Positions 11,637 to 22,927 of a stretch of 64,000 nt of DNA are shown here, piece by piece. Position 1 is the stretch's first letter, and every line of letters starts with the position of its first letter. The translations under genes were made by a program, and so were the position numbers. The DNA comes from Dryococelus australis (lineage: Eukaryota; Arthropoda; Insecta; Phasmatodea; Phasmatidae), in contig CM056993.1 of assembly GCA_029891345.1 (NCBI GenBank), forward strand, positions 229,181,265 to 229,245,264, read 5' to 3'. A model generated the notes under the pieces. The model searched no databases, was not told the origin of the DNA, and saw only the letters and a program-made list of their open reading frames with translations.

Positions 11637-11760
11637 CAGTGGAAACTCTATCCATCGAATTTCAGGGGACTGACATAAAAATTCGATAGATGCGGACATT
11701 CTGTTGTAGATGTGGACTTAATAGATTAGTCACCCAAAAAAACCAACCTCGCTAAACTTT
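11637..11760 (+). mobile_element. pogo/Tc1-like terminal fragment
   Basis: After a TA dinucleotide the sequence reads CAGTGGAAACTCTATCC, then the block CAGGGGACTG and AAAATTCGATAGATG. The copy starting at 27759 has the same order (CAGTCGACTCTCAATC, CAGGGGACTG, AAAAACTCCATACATG). The opposite terminus was not found, so only one end is called. Confidence 0.5.
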
Positions 11761-11924
11761 ATGTTGAACATATTGATAGGCCTATGTTAGTTTGTCAAGT
11801 ATTACTAAAATAACAACAATGAAAATGGGAATATTAAAGAAATTTTTTCCTGTACACTCACACTCAAACTTAATAAAAACCGTATTTAATAACCTCTTTT
11901 GAACTAATGTGAACAGAAATACGT

Positions 11925-12062
11925 ATCTTCGAGTGTATAAGCCGCACCAGAGTTTTTGATGAAAAATTAGGGATAATTAATATTCCAAGTATAGGCCACA
12001 CATGCACGCATGCGCGCACACATGCACACACGCACGCACATGCGCGCGCACACACACACACA
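11925..12062 (+). mobile_element. Fragment of the 20771-21610 TIR family ending in a CA/CG repeat
   Basis: The sequence CGAGTGTATAAGCCGCACC, then GTTTTTGATGAAAAATTAGG and ATTCCAAGTATAGGCC matches, on the opposite strand, the terminal part of the element at 20771-21610 (minus strand from about 21590 down to 21505). It runs into about 60 bases of alternating purine-pyrimidine CACACG/GCGCGC repeats (about 11998-12062) with Z-DNA-like composition. Confidence 0.6.
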
Positions 12063-13020
12063 TTGTTAAGTTACAATTCCATCCAAACGCAATAAATTCA
12101 GACTTAATTTCTCTCCTACAAAACACTTGTGGCAGAAAATTTGTATTATGTTGCAATGTTTACAAATTTACGTTGCGAAATTACTATTCCACAGATGGTA
12201 ACATGACTTGAGAAAGCAAAACCATGGCAATATGTTACACAAAATAAGTGCACTTGTGGCATGGCGGCGGGCATGCGAACTATGTAAGATATCATTCTTT
12301 TATACAGCAGCAAAATTATTTTCTCATGTAAGACTCTTAAAAATTATGATTTATAAAGTGCAGTGAATAGGGTTTCCTTAATTTTGCATTGCATTTTTCC
12401 GGCAATATTTATTAGAGTTATATTTATAAATAATCCAGTCATAATTTTCATTAAAAAAATATACAAGGGTAAAATTGTTGGCAATGTTGTATCCCGAATC
12501 AATATCTCGTAAATATGGCCCCGCTGTCGTCGCTGCTGAGTGTTAGTAACATGGCTGCCGTCGTAAACATTGCAATATAATTTGCTTAACAACTAATAAA
12601 ATTCTACTGGAAATATTTCATGTAAATATATACTGTATTTCCACAATTTTTAAGGATTTTTTAAAACTAAATCAGTAAGAGGTTATTTTGGAAGTGCTAA
12701 ATTACATAAACAGGGCTAAATGCAGGGCAGTGAGAAGCGAAAATAATGCGTGTTCAAAATTTATTTGATTTGCGTTATCTATTACGTGGGGCTGATAGGT
12801 TCTCACATTTTTAGTTCGGTTCAGTTCGGTTATTGGTTTACAATGTCAGTTCTCGGTTTGAGTCGGTCATGGTTACACATTTTTATGAGTTGCTAGTAAC
12901 ATTTGAGACATAACTTAAACCACGGGAATAATATATGTTTACATTTAATTAATATCCTGTCATGATAATTAACTACCCCAATAAATATCATCTTATTGAC
13001 AAAAGGATATAAATGTAGGC
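12063..13020. other. AT-rich intronic sequence, no recognised content
   Basis: No coding or RNA signal found. A short GGTTCAGTTCGGTTATTGG-rich stretch near 12822-12870 resembles the internal style of the hAT-type MITE at 35971-36749 but has no terminal repeats I can see. Confidence 0.4.
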
Positions 13021-13027
13021 ACAGTAT

Positions 13028-13809
13028 CTATTCCTTCCTCCGTATGAAGATTTCAGCTTCGTCATTGGGTATCCGAGTCTGGCTATAGAACTGAGTCGTC
13101 AGTCTGGCTAACACCTCACCAATGAATTCCGCAGCGAGACTGTTACTGAACTGTTTCCAGTCGGTCAGGAACTCACCGTATTGTTCCAACCAGGTGATGG
13201 CTAAGCCTTTTAAATGTAATTGGGCCCTGTCGACCCATTGCTTTGCTGGTAGGTCCATATCCCTGAACTACTTTTCACCTTCTTGCATGAATGCTACCAG
13301 ATCCTCATGGGGTCGGCCTGCTAAATCTGTAATCTGAATGTCATTGTCTCTCCTGGTTGCATATAAATATGGGACGGCTTGGACCTGCGGGAGTGAGAGG
13401 TATGCTTTCATCGGCACCTCTCGCACTGATAAGCCATCCCGGGCATAGAGAAGTTTTTGTCGGCCTATTCTATACATAAGTGATGGTAGGGCTGCCTGCA
13501 TGACGTGCACGTGATACGATTAATGCCTCTGCTGGGACAAGTGATTTAATTGCAGAAGCTAGTGGGTTGTTGACGGCAGGCGACACATCAGTATTTTAAC
13601 CCTTCTGTTTCATGGGCCTCTTCAGGCCAGCCTAGGCATTTGTAATGGAATATCTTAGCACAGTATGTGCATTCTATTTGCAGTGAGCCACTACATGGAC
13701 AGTTGGCATGGCTACATTGCGAGTCAGGTATGTCATGCTCATTGTCGCAGTTTCTGCCTGTGGCGGCGTTGATCTCTGAGACTGACATTTTAATGGTTAT
13801 GGGCACCAT
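13028..13809 (-). pseudogene. Ty3/Gypsy-type gag remnant with N-terminal Cys/His zinc finger
   Basis: Minus-strand gag of a partial LTR retrotransposon. The ATG-started frame at 13809 encodes CDNEHDIPDSQCSHANCPC followed by IECTYCAKIFHYKCLGW, a C-x2-C...H-x2-C arrangement like PHD or related treble-clef fingers, near residues 20-62. A frame change near 13590 and another near 13515 lead into a capsid-like stretch with DLAGRPHEDLVAFMQEGEK (near 13270) and then, after one stop at about 13266, MDLPAKQWVDRAQLHLKG, LEQYGEFLTDWKQFSNSL and RLTTQFYSQTR. The copy ends abruptly near 13025 before any protease or reverse transcriptase. It follows a primer site and LTR-like region on the same strand. The Gag assignment rests on capsid pattern and context. 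Confidence 0.72.
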
Positions 13810-13923
13810 GGGGTGTTTCGTGGACTCCCCAAAATCCGTTCGGCTTCTCCGGCTTGATCCTTAGTTCTCCCGGCCCTGGTTGGTCTAGTTCGGCTGTTGG
13901 CTGCATACAGTTAATAGTCTCAT

Positions 13924-13941
13924 GCCCCACGTTGGGCACCA
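13924..13941 (-). promoter_or_regulatory. Retrotransposon primer-binding site
   Basis: Minus-strand TGGTGCCCAACGTGGGGC begins with TGG, the complement of a tRNA CCA end, and lies about 115 bases upstream of the zinc-finger gag ATG. This is the expected place for a minus-strand primer site directly after a 5' LTR. I did not assign the tRNA. Confidence 0.7.
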
Positions 13942-14814
13942 GAAAATCACTTGACATGCCCGGTTAAGGTCTGCTTGGCACGATAACATAGAATTTGTAC
14001 GCTAGACCAATAGCATGGTTTTATACAGGTTTATCAGTGGCTGGCGAGAGGTGTTAGCTCCTGACTTACTCAGATGATCTCCATGATGCTGATGAAGCTG
14101 AGGTTTCGATCCTTGGTATCAACTTAATGAGTGCTGGGTTGGCCCACGCCATATTGATGATTCCAGGCAGCAGAATCCCGGTTCCAGAACCTGGATTTGA
14201 CCAAGCTATACCTAGCCTTGGTCCTGTAAACCAGTCCTCTCGGAACTGGGTGGTACTCTTGGCTGGTGTGAATATGAGGTGGAAAATATACAAATACCAC
14301 AGGCGCAGTCGTGGCTGCTTGGCCCCTGAGTGTGGCGGAGCGGTCCCATTCCGCCTGCCTTTCCTGCATAGGAGGGGGAAGTTCAGACCACTGTATGACA
14401 GCAAGAAATGCTATTCCCTACGCCTTTGGCCGTGCCTTAACTCGTAAGGCACATAGTGTCACTGCTTAAACAACACACCTAGTGCACATTGACGAGAAAC
14501 AATTTAACAGTGTCAGTCGAGTAGCTGCTTGCTGGCACGAGCTCGGTAAAAGTCACCACTGATCCCCCATGCTTGGCGGGCTGATCAGACACGTGGAGCC
14601 CTTTGGACCAACAATGCCTCTAGTGCAGTGTGAAATGTGTTTACATAAAACTGCTTGTCCAACCAGTTTCTTTAGGTCCGGCAACAATAAAGCGACACAA
14701 ATATAATTTTGTATCAAAGTTTGTTGGTTTCAGGAAACGTGCACAGTGTTAATTTTAAATAATAATTCTGCAAATAAATTATTTAATGCTCATGATGAGA
14801 AAACGTGATTTTAG
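13942..14814 (-). mobile_element. Probable 5' LTR of the minus-strand Gypsy element
   Basis: The region directly upstream of the primer site has a TATA-like GTATAAAACC (minus strand, about 14020-14030), giving a U3/R layout. Its near end reads GTGATTTTC and a candidate inverted counterpart AAAATCACG lies near 14805-14814, which would make the LTR about 870 bases. The ends are not the usual TG/CA and no second LTR is present, so the outer limit is tentative. The ORFs at 14066-14447 have no recognisable motif. Confidence 0.45.
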
Positions 14815-16438
14815 TGACATAAACTTGCAAGGATTACCATTGAAAACAACTGTTCAAAAGGTTGCGAAAAAAAAAAAAAAAAGAAAGTTTGCGTGTTTTG
14901 TAAATAATGTATTTGTAAACTGTTACAATAATTATTGAATGGAATAGGACAGCCTCCCTTAGCCATTACCTTTTGGTAGCTGTCTTTTAGGTCGGTACAC
15001 AACTAAGCTGTACTGACAACCAATTGGGGAATTAGGGGGTTTATAAAAAAAATTGTAATAATTGACTAAAGCAATAGACAGAAAACACGATGTGTCTCCA
15101 GATCAATGACTCTATAACAGCACTATAAAAGAGTAATTTTGATACAAAATTAATATTTTTGTCTTTTTTTTAACAGAGGATTTTTTACAGGGTATTTAAT
15201 ATTCAAAACAAGGATTTTACGGGATATTTTACCTTGAAAAAAAGGTACTGTTTTAAAAGTGGTGGCAGCCCTGCACAACTGGGATGCAATTTCAGGCAAA
15301 GTTGAACTGCAAGACTCAGGCTATGGTCTTTTCAGCACTATCAGTGGTCGAAGTAAGGGATTAACCTGGGTATGCTGTCCCTCCCTGGATGAAGGTATTC
15401 CTAGTGATTGTGGCTCCTCTGTTCCTACCCTCCAGCACTATCAGTGCTCGAGTGGTTGAGAAGAAACAGGCAGTCGTCTAAGGGGTGTGTTATTTCGGTT
15501 TAGGAAAATACTCGGTTTCTGTCGGCAGTGCATGACGTGAATTGCTCGTAGTGGGCGAAATTGCAAAATACTCTGTAAATGAAAAAGCAGGATAGAGAAC
15601 AAAATTATGTTTATTGAAAAATCAATAAACATGTAACTCATGTTACCTCCTACCAAACAGCGGGAGTGTTGAAGGTTACCTACAGTAGCCAGGTGTAGGC
15701 AACCTGTTCTTGGTTAAAAAGGGACAGATTATTCTAGACATGAAAAATACTTTACTACTAAACTGTACTAAAGAAAGTGGGTAACTTGAAGAGACAAAGA
15801 GAAGTTAACGAGTGTTAGAGTGTTCGCTGTTCGTTGGATGACTGATCGTCATTGTTGTAAGTAGATGCTGGGGGGGGGGGGGGGGGGGGGCACTTAAGAC
15901 TTGGAAGATCTCTGGAGGTCCCAGCACTGAGTAGTGCTCAGGATGTCACGAGAGAGGAAACAAGAATAACTCTGGAGCCATGCTGTGCACGGACATATAT
16001 AGTGCGAAGTCTAGGCTGTTACAACGGGGTGCGGGGAAGGCGCGTGGCATCCTTCTGCTATGGAAGCAGGCGTGGGAGGTGAGAACCCTCTTGTTAGCGT
16101 TCCTTAGTTTGTGCATCTTTGGCGGCCGTGTCTGAAGCTTCTAGGCACTCAGCACGTGAAAGGGGAGGGGGGACCAGCATGTCCACTGGTTGTGTCACCT
16201 TGTAGCCACGTGCTCGACTGCCCAGCAGATTTTCGGGCAGCCGAGAACTTATGTGCAAAGAGGTGGGTGCACAACTATCACATGGGTGATTGAAGTAGAC
16301 AACTCTTACGTAGGTTGAATTACAGATATACTTCATGTAAAGAGCGATGAGTTGTAATCGTAGTTGATTAGTAGCATAAGCATAGATTGCATGTATACAT
16401 AATGTACTATATACTGACTTTATACACCTTGGTGAGTA
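14815..16438. other. Intronic sequence with a poly(G) tract
   Basis: No gene recognised. It holds a 21-base G run at 15870-15890 and a TATATATAG-like motif near 15995 in slightly GC-richer sequence (15900-16300). The ORF at 16094-16456 (minus) lacks any motif. Confidence 0.45.
15870..15890. repeat. Poly(G) tract, 21 bases
   Basis: Pure G run preceded by GATGCT and followed by CACTTAAG; the longest of the four G/C homopolymers in the window. Confidence 0.95.
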
Positions 16439-16679
16439 CAGTTGAGACTTATACATTTTTGTTATAACGTACTTCGTTGTTTAATGATCGGAGCATGTCA
16501 TTTTCGGCGATACTACAGAAATTTTTGTTTGATCGATGTGGTAAAATTTAAATTTTTAGTTTGGCAAAAACTGACTTTTTTTAGCACTATTTATATAGGA
16601 ATTTTGTCAGGACCACAGAAAATGCTAGTTAGACAAAGACTTTCAGTTCATATGGTTTCAATGGTTCGAGTTTCGACTG
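16439..16679. mobile_element. 241-bp MITE with TA target duplication
   Basis: The element starts CAGTTGAGACTTATAC and ends with the complement of CAGTCGAAACTCGAACC, so the termini are imperfect inverted repeats. TA dinucleotides flank both sides (16437-16438 and 16680-16681). The size, lack of coding and TA duplication fit a non-autonomous Tc1/mariner or pogo-type element. Confidence 0.7.
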
Positions 16680-16681
16680 TA

Positions 16682-18220
16682 TAAATTTGGGAATCTGGTT
16701 GAATATTAGTCATTGTTGTTTCGTGGCATGGGGTTTGTTAATAAGTTTTCTCTATTAAGTTTCATTGACATGAACTGTGTAGTCAAAGGGAACATGTCCT
16801 TTATAAAGGCCAGCCACATTCTGTTCACAGGCATACAATAACAGTTTGCACCATGGATGTGAGCAGCAAGTAGTGTTCAAATTTAAGCACCTCCATGTCT
16901 ACACAAAGAACGAAGGATCTGGTTCTTGAGGAGAGGAATTTACATTAGAAGCGACCAAACGTGTATACACAGCAAGCAGTAAAGATGCACGTTTCACCTC
17001 TCGTAGTTCGGACAATGTGCCAATTTGGCCCTTTTGACAAGAAGAAAGTGAATCCCTTTTCTGGTCACCTAAGAGTTATCAGTCTGTTGTCAGACAGAAT
17101 CTGAGCTCTGGGTGCCTAATGGCAGCCAAAACCCACTGGTGGTAGTTTACACAAATACACGTGGACTGCGCATGGCACAAAGTGCACACCAGCAGCCCAT
17201 CTTGAGTAACAAACCATTACTCTTGGTTTCTGCAGTCAGGTGTCACAAACATATTTTTATGATACCTGTCATGAGTAACGAATTCTGACGGAGATTCTTG
17301 GAGGCCACAAGTTACGAGCAAGAGCCAGGAGGAGAGAAGGGGAGGGAAGGGAGGAGAGCAAAGCTTGGTATGGTTTGTAAGAGTAGATTAGTGGTAGAAG
17401 AGCACTACAAACCAGTGGAATGTCTAGTGCTGATTAACAGTGTGTCATTGTTGTGTAAAACTTGCAGCAATAAGTCCATAAGTGTGTTGGAAAGCTGGCC
17501 TTACACACAACTCTGTGAAGCAGTCTCTCTTGCCAAAGGTTCTACTCATCAGAGTTCACCAACTATTCTAGAATATACCAGGAGTCCGGTTGATGCATAG
17601 CATACCTAAAATACAGTATGTAAGCTGTGCTACAACATATCTACGGAATGAATATTACTGCACAGTTTAGTTCCCATGTTTCTTTTAAACACTTGATGCC
17701 TAAAACACTCAATGTGGAAAAATGAAGCAAGCTGTACAGGCCCAGTATCCCTCTAGAGACCAGGGAAATGGGGTCTCTTTAATGACAATTTTAAGGAGGC
17801 CGTAAGGGACAATGTGGCTGCACCTTGGGAGCATTTGGCCCTGGCTCACAAGAATGCATAGCTGGGCACTGAGGGTTATGCAATCCTTATCATGGCCCGC
17901 CCGGTGATTGGGCATTTAGAAAACAACTGTGGGTACACAGCTCTGCAATGTCAGTGATGTTACGTTAAGTCCAGAGGACAACAATAAAAGAAGGCAATAG
18001 ACTGACGTGTGACTTGCTGATTGTACCTATAAAGATTTAGTTACATCTGTGCGTATTTTCTCTAGTGCACCAGAACATGCTCTGAACTAGTGCACTTTCT
18101 ACCAGAATGACTGCAGCTTATTCTGTTGTTGCGAGGAATATTACAGGCACGTCAGAGTTATACTGTTTATAACCGCTATCAGTAAGCTAGGCCACGCCAC
18201 CCCCTCACGAAGACGTCAAG
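16682..18220. other. Intronic sequence, no recognised gene
   Basis: No coding signal I trust. An AATAAAAG motif at about 17982 in GC-neutral sequence just upstream of the possible gag remnant at 18384 could be part of an LTR, but no ends or second copy were found. Confidence 0.35.
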
Positions 18221-18383
18221 TATGAGTGAGCCAGTGGCCAAGACACCGCTTCCATCCCCAGGAGGTCAATTAGTTCAAGGGCACGCAGAGGGATAGCACC
18301 ACCCTCGCTCCATCCAGCAATGGAGACTGAGCAGGCAGCCCTTGGCCCTGCCTACAGACAAGTGACTGCAGCACACCCATTAT

Positions 18384-18620
18384 GCTGCCCAGACGAAGTG
18401 CTGGTTGGAGGCCAAACTGGCCAAAATTCGCCAGTTCTTCGTCAACTCTTCTTAGAGCCAGATCAGCTCTGGCAGGTCGCTCCACCGGCTCATGCGCTGG
18501 AAATCTCCGACTGCTCTTCATTGACTAGACAAACCAGAAGCTCTTCAGCTCCATCCTCTGCATCTATCAGACCTTCCAGAGGATACTTTCCAGCCTTCCC
18601 TGAAGAAGTCTTCAACCCTC
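18384..18620 (+). pseudogene. Possible retroelement gag fragment
   Basis: One plus-strand frame, broken by two stops, reads KCWLEAKLAKIRQFFVNSS, SLHRLMRWKSPTALH and LDKPEALQLHPLHLSDLPED. The Lys/Leu-rich helical pattern resembles the N-terminal helices of LTR-retrotransposon Gag proteins (BEL/Pao-like in style). There is no zinc knuckle and no pol. The ATG-started ORF at 18320-18712 is in another frame and is Pro/Ser-rich. Low confidence. Confidence 0.3.
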
Positions 18621-18719
18621 CCCAGCCAATCACCCTTGGTAACACCTACCCCACATCTCTTCAGGAAGTGGGTCCCCTTAAGACCCTTCAGGACACGGCA
18701 CAGAGTAGATAGGGAAAGT

Positions 18720-20765
18720 TCAAAGCTATCTAGTCAAAACTGCCACCTCCTAGTCTAGAACCAGGTCCCCTTCACCTGGAATTGTACAGCATATTACTAC
18801 CGGCTAGCTCAAGGTAGTTACGTAATTCAGTCCACCATGTTTATTTCTCTCCGGAATAAAACTAATTTCTCTCCTACTGTGACTATCATTTCCTGAGGTG
18901 GCTGTGAGGACCCTAGCAGATGCCACGTCTGCCAGAATGGAGCAGGAAAACCAGGTTTACTCCACCTGATTATACTATCTAGCGTAGGACTGCGGGCTCC
19001 CCCTCAGGGACTTATACTTCAAAATCATACACACACTCAAACGCCACCCATTCGGTGCACCCAGTGCATCCAAAAGCAGAGTCCCAACCACTAGCCATAC
19101 AACCCCTAAGGACATTAGACAACCAGGCCTACTTGCACATTGCCCACCACACCACTTGATTTGCCATAGGTAGTATTTGACCAGTACTGGAGTGCCTTAC
19201 CGCCTTAGGGCTTGGGCTTAAACCCACAGTTCTTGTTGGATGCGTAAGAAAAACCCAGTTCCTAACAACTGCACTGCTTATGTTGACAGTTGGGGTAATG
19301 GCATGGCTCTGTCGGCCTGGTCACCACTGCGGCAGAACATCTTAGTAAGGGACCAATATCGCTTGCTCTCCTCTCATGCGACAGGCTGTAACACCCCTCC
19401 ATGTATTATACCAAAAAGGGTATTAAGGATTTGCAGGAGAGAAAGGCCACTGCAACCTACAAAACTACCAGGGGCTGCACCCCAACCAATAAGGCATTCT
19501 GTCAAGGTAACCCCCGGGACAGAATTCATGCCGCCTGTAAGTTAGTGGGGCTTCACCCCCCAGCTCCCTCTCTCCTTTTTTTTTTGGAGCTCCCATGAAG
19601 ATGCCAGGGAACCCGCAAACCAGTTGTTGCAGCCTTCAGATGTGATTAAGATGTTCCACTGGGCCTAGCCTGCCCTTGGTACCGAGGGGGCTGCAGCACC
19701 CGCCCAGCCAAAATCTACGCCAGCAGTTCCCCCGCAGCAGTACATGGGGATCTACCAGTGCCTTCAATGCCTTCAAAAGCCGCTACCAACCTACTCTACC
19801 AGCTCCAAAGCAGAGCCAATTGAGATTGAGTGTAGGTAAACACATGACCTCCAGTCACACCACCCAGCAAGTAGCCAAGCTCAGGCTCGACTTTGTACTA
19901 ACTGCCAGGTGACTCGACTCTGTACACAGGTCGGGAGACCTACCAGGAAATAAGTTTTGAACCAGCCAATAACCCTTGTGTGACAGGCCTGCACAATAAA
20001 AACTAGCTTCTTGTCATGTCATAGCCGCAGACTGTACCCGATAGCATTATGCGTCAATTATTACTATTTAAGGGATTTAGTGGGTGTCCTGGAGGTGCAG
20101 GCATGACCATAAAGGTTGTTTAAAATTAGGTAGCAGTACGGGGGAGGACAGGTTTTGGCGTGGTCCACCCAGGAAGGAAACTACCCTTTCTGGGGCTAGT
20201 GCCTTGGAGTGAATCCCTGCCGGAGTCCTGACGATCAATCGGTGTAGGAGCGTGAGCTTCACAAAGGACGGTACTCAGGCCTAGAGAGACTTGGAGAGAG
20301 GATCCCCTGAGCCCCCTCGGTGAGAAGTTGAGTGAGCGGCACAACCAGCTACAGACCTCAACTGCACCTCTGGATTCACAGTGTTCACCACGTAAGGACC
20401 CTACGGCTCTCAGTAAGCGACGCGACCAGCTTGTAGCTTGAGAGTTGTAATGCCTTAAAGTGTTTGCTCTCTGCAAGCCTCAGGAGCCAAAGGGAAAGGT
20501 TCTCCCTCCCCTTGCCAGAGGTGCTAGAGAGTGACGTTACCAGCTAGCAACTAGACACTAAACACTGACAAGAGGTGAAAGCTCCCTTCAGTGGGGACTA
20601 TGGTACAAAGCTCTATCACTGTGATTTTTCATGCACCGAAAAGTAGATTAAGTGAATATGTACACAGAAGGTACAGTGGGTATGGGAGGTCAAAGAGAAA
20701 TCATCATACCAAAAAAAAAAACTGGTAGATATATGTTTTATTCCATCACTAGGAATTTACAAGAA
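18720..20765. other. GC-richer block, no identified gene
   Basis: Several overlapping open frames (19240-19545, 19401-19598, 19676-19912 plus; 20077-20476 minus) without recognisable motifs. An AATAAAAAC motif occurs near 19995. It may continue the possible retroelement at 18384, but nothing confirms this. Confidence 0.3.
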
Positions 20766-20770
20766 ATATA

Positions 20771-21610
20771 CAGTATTTTGGCGTGTATAGGCCGGACATT
20801 TTTACAAAAAAATGACTACAAAAAGTGGGGTGCGTCTTATTTAGAAAATATTGGCATTAAAATAAAATTGTTACCCCCAAAACATGTTCACAAACTTGTC
20901 AACACACAGAACAGGTCAATGTTTTAACATAGATTCTAAGGAACTAAAAAGAAAATAAGAACAAATTAATAGTTTCTCACATGTGTTTAAATGCTTATGG
21001 GCCACCCAATGCCACCTAAGCTGGCTAAGATTTTTCCTTTCTTTTTTTCCTACTCCTCCTCTCCCACGGCATCCCTTCTTTTCACCACACCCACCCCCCC
21101 TCAATCATCCTCATTAGCCACCCAGCTTGCTCACTCCCTTTGTTTACTTTCTCCCTCATGCTCCGCATCCCTCCCTTCCCATCCCACACTAATCTCTTCG
21201 CCAACTGAGTTATTTGTCACTCTCTTCCAACTCCCCCACTCAATTACTGTGTGTCACTTTCACCTCTTCATACTTGTCATTGCTCCACACAGCCGTTTGG
21301 CAGTGGTTGTAGGAGAAATGCATCTACCGGTATTTTCAGAATGCCTCCTTCACCCTCCTCTCTCTCTCTCTCTCTCTGGCCGGATGAGACAGCCAGTAGC
21401 AGCTGTGTGTGTGTGATGATGGTGATGATGATGATGATGATGATGCCAGTGCAGAGGCACACCCAACTGCAAACTAATTATTTTCATGTTACCATAATTA
21501 CAGATGCTGCAGCATGGCCTGTACTTGAAATATCAATTATCGCAAATTTTTTATCAAAAACTTCTGATGCGGCCTATACACACACACCGCCTATACACAT
21601 ACAAATACGG
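20771..21610. mobile_element. 840-bp TIR DNA transposon, non-autonomous
   Basis: The left end is CAGTATTTTGGCGTGTATAG and the right end, read on the minus strand, is CCGTATTTGTATGTGTATAG; both are followed by a GGC-type block. TA flanks both sides (20769-20770, 21611-21612). The interior is pyrimidine-rich (21030-21380), with (CT)n at about 21357-21378 and (GAT)n at about 21418-21446. No transposase frame is seen; the ORFs inside are low-complexity. A fragment of the same family is at 11925-12062. Confidence 0.65.
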
Positions 21611-21612
21611 TA

Positions 21613-22670
21613 TCTCCTACGTGTGCCCGCTAATGTCTGATGGACGAGGGACCAAGTTTACCAAGCTGTTTACCACAGGGCGGCCGAGGTAACAATCAAA
21701 GTTCAGGGCGAGACAGACCTTGGTACAACTACGCACAGCGTGGATGAGGCACATGGCCAACCCTCAAAGCAAGGAGAAGGCTCTATGACAAGAGCTTTTG
21801 CCTAGTGTGTTGAGAAACACAAATTCTGACAAAAGTAATGTTATAGGCAAAATCTAACTGCTACTGTTGAAGTTCAGTGGTATGACAAGCGAGGCGAGAT
21901 AGCGAGAGTTGCAGATGATGCTCCAATCAGACTGCTTGCGAACTACCCTGTCTGGAGGGCATTCATAGGAATAAATACCCTCGAGAGACATGGCGAGCGA
22001 GGGGTGTTTGGAGCAGGCCGCATGGAGGGGAAAGCCCTCTCTGATGTGTGGTGAGCATGCACGTTCGGTGCCTGCCATCCAGAGTAAGGCAAGCTAGGGA
22101 GTGGGTCTAACCTGGAGCATGGCATCGTGCAAATTGCCGGCCTCTCACGCAGCAAGGGATTTACTCGGATGTGAATGGGAACAGTTCAGAGGCCAAATGA
22201 GTGGCGGCATTCTGGCTATGGTACACTAGGGAACCACCAGAGGCTGAGACCTGTATATGTATCCAACAGCACTCGTGGTGTGTCACACTAGTAAAAGTGG
22301 CAGTTTAAGGCACCTGGTAACTATCATCCTAGATGTGTGAATATTTACTGCTAATCTTAGTGATGATGTGCTTATTTTCACTCATGTTATATATTGCACG
22401 CCTTGCGCGGTGGATGCCCAGCTGCAAGCACGGTGCCTGTACCAATAGTTCAAGAGAAACTGATGGGGAGTGGAAGAGGGTAACTACTTCCATGCTAACC
22501 TCACAAGGCTGGATGGCAACAGCTGTGCATAAATCCTAATTTTTGGCTTCCTTATGTGTTTCAACACATATGCAAACTATTACACTTCATACACATGGTA
22601 ATGCACCCTACACTAATGGTGTACTTTGTGTATTGGAGCACTGTTAAGCAAAATTCTTTTAGGCATAAGA
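21613..22670. other. Intronic sequence, no recognised content
   Basis: Slightly GC-richer sequence with short, overlapping ORFs on both strands (21854-22078 and 21943-22155 minus, 22333-22539 plus) and no motif. Confidence 0.4.
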
Positions 22671-22927
22671 GGGGCCATGGTGGCTGAGTAGTTAGTCTGC
22701 TCGCCTCCCATCAAGGCAATCCGGGTTGAATCCCCGGACGGGTCGCTCCGGATTTTCACGTCTGGGAATCGTGTCGGACGATGCTGTTGGTAGGAAGGTT
22801 TTCTGGGGGTCTCCCGTTTCCCCCGCCCTTTGATTCCAGCACTGCTACATACTCACCTTAATCACCCTCATTGGCTCTAAAGAATTCTATGTTAAGAGCT
22901 GTTCCAATCTCTTCACTTACTCATTCT
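22671..22927 (+). mobile_element. Complete tRNA-derived SINE
   Basis: A tRNA-like head carries an A box TGGCTGAGTAGTTAG (22681-22695) and a B box GGGTTGAATCC (22723-22733), the two internal RNA polymerase III promoter elements, about 40 bases apart as in tRNA genes. The unrelated body has GGATTTTCACGTCTGG, CTCCCGTTTCCCCC and a CACCTTAATCACCC stretch, and the tail ends CTTCACTTACTCATTC. A second copy lacking the head is at 440-633 on the minus strand. Mobilisation would depend on a LINE not seen here. Confidence 0.85.

Noticed and set aside
20991-21640. Ser/Pro/Leu-rich plus-strand ORFs of 129-141 codons
   Set aside because: Pyrimidine-rich low-complexity interior of the TIR element; no motif, and both frames are open for compositional reasons.
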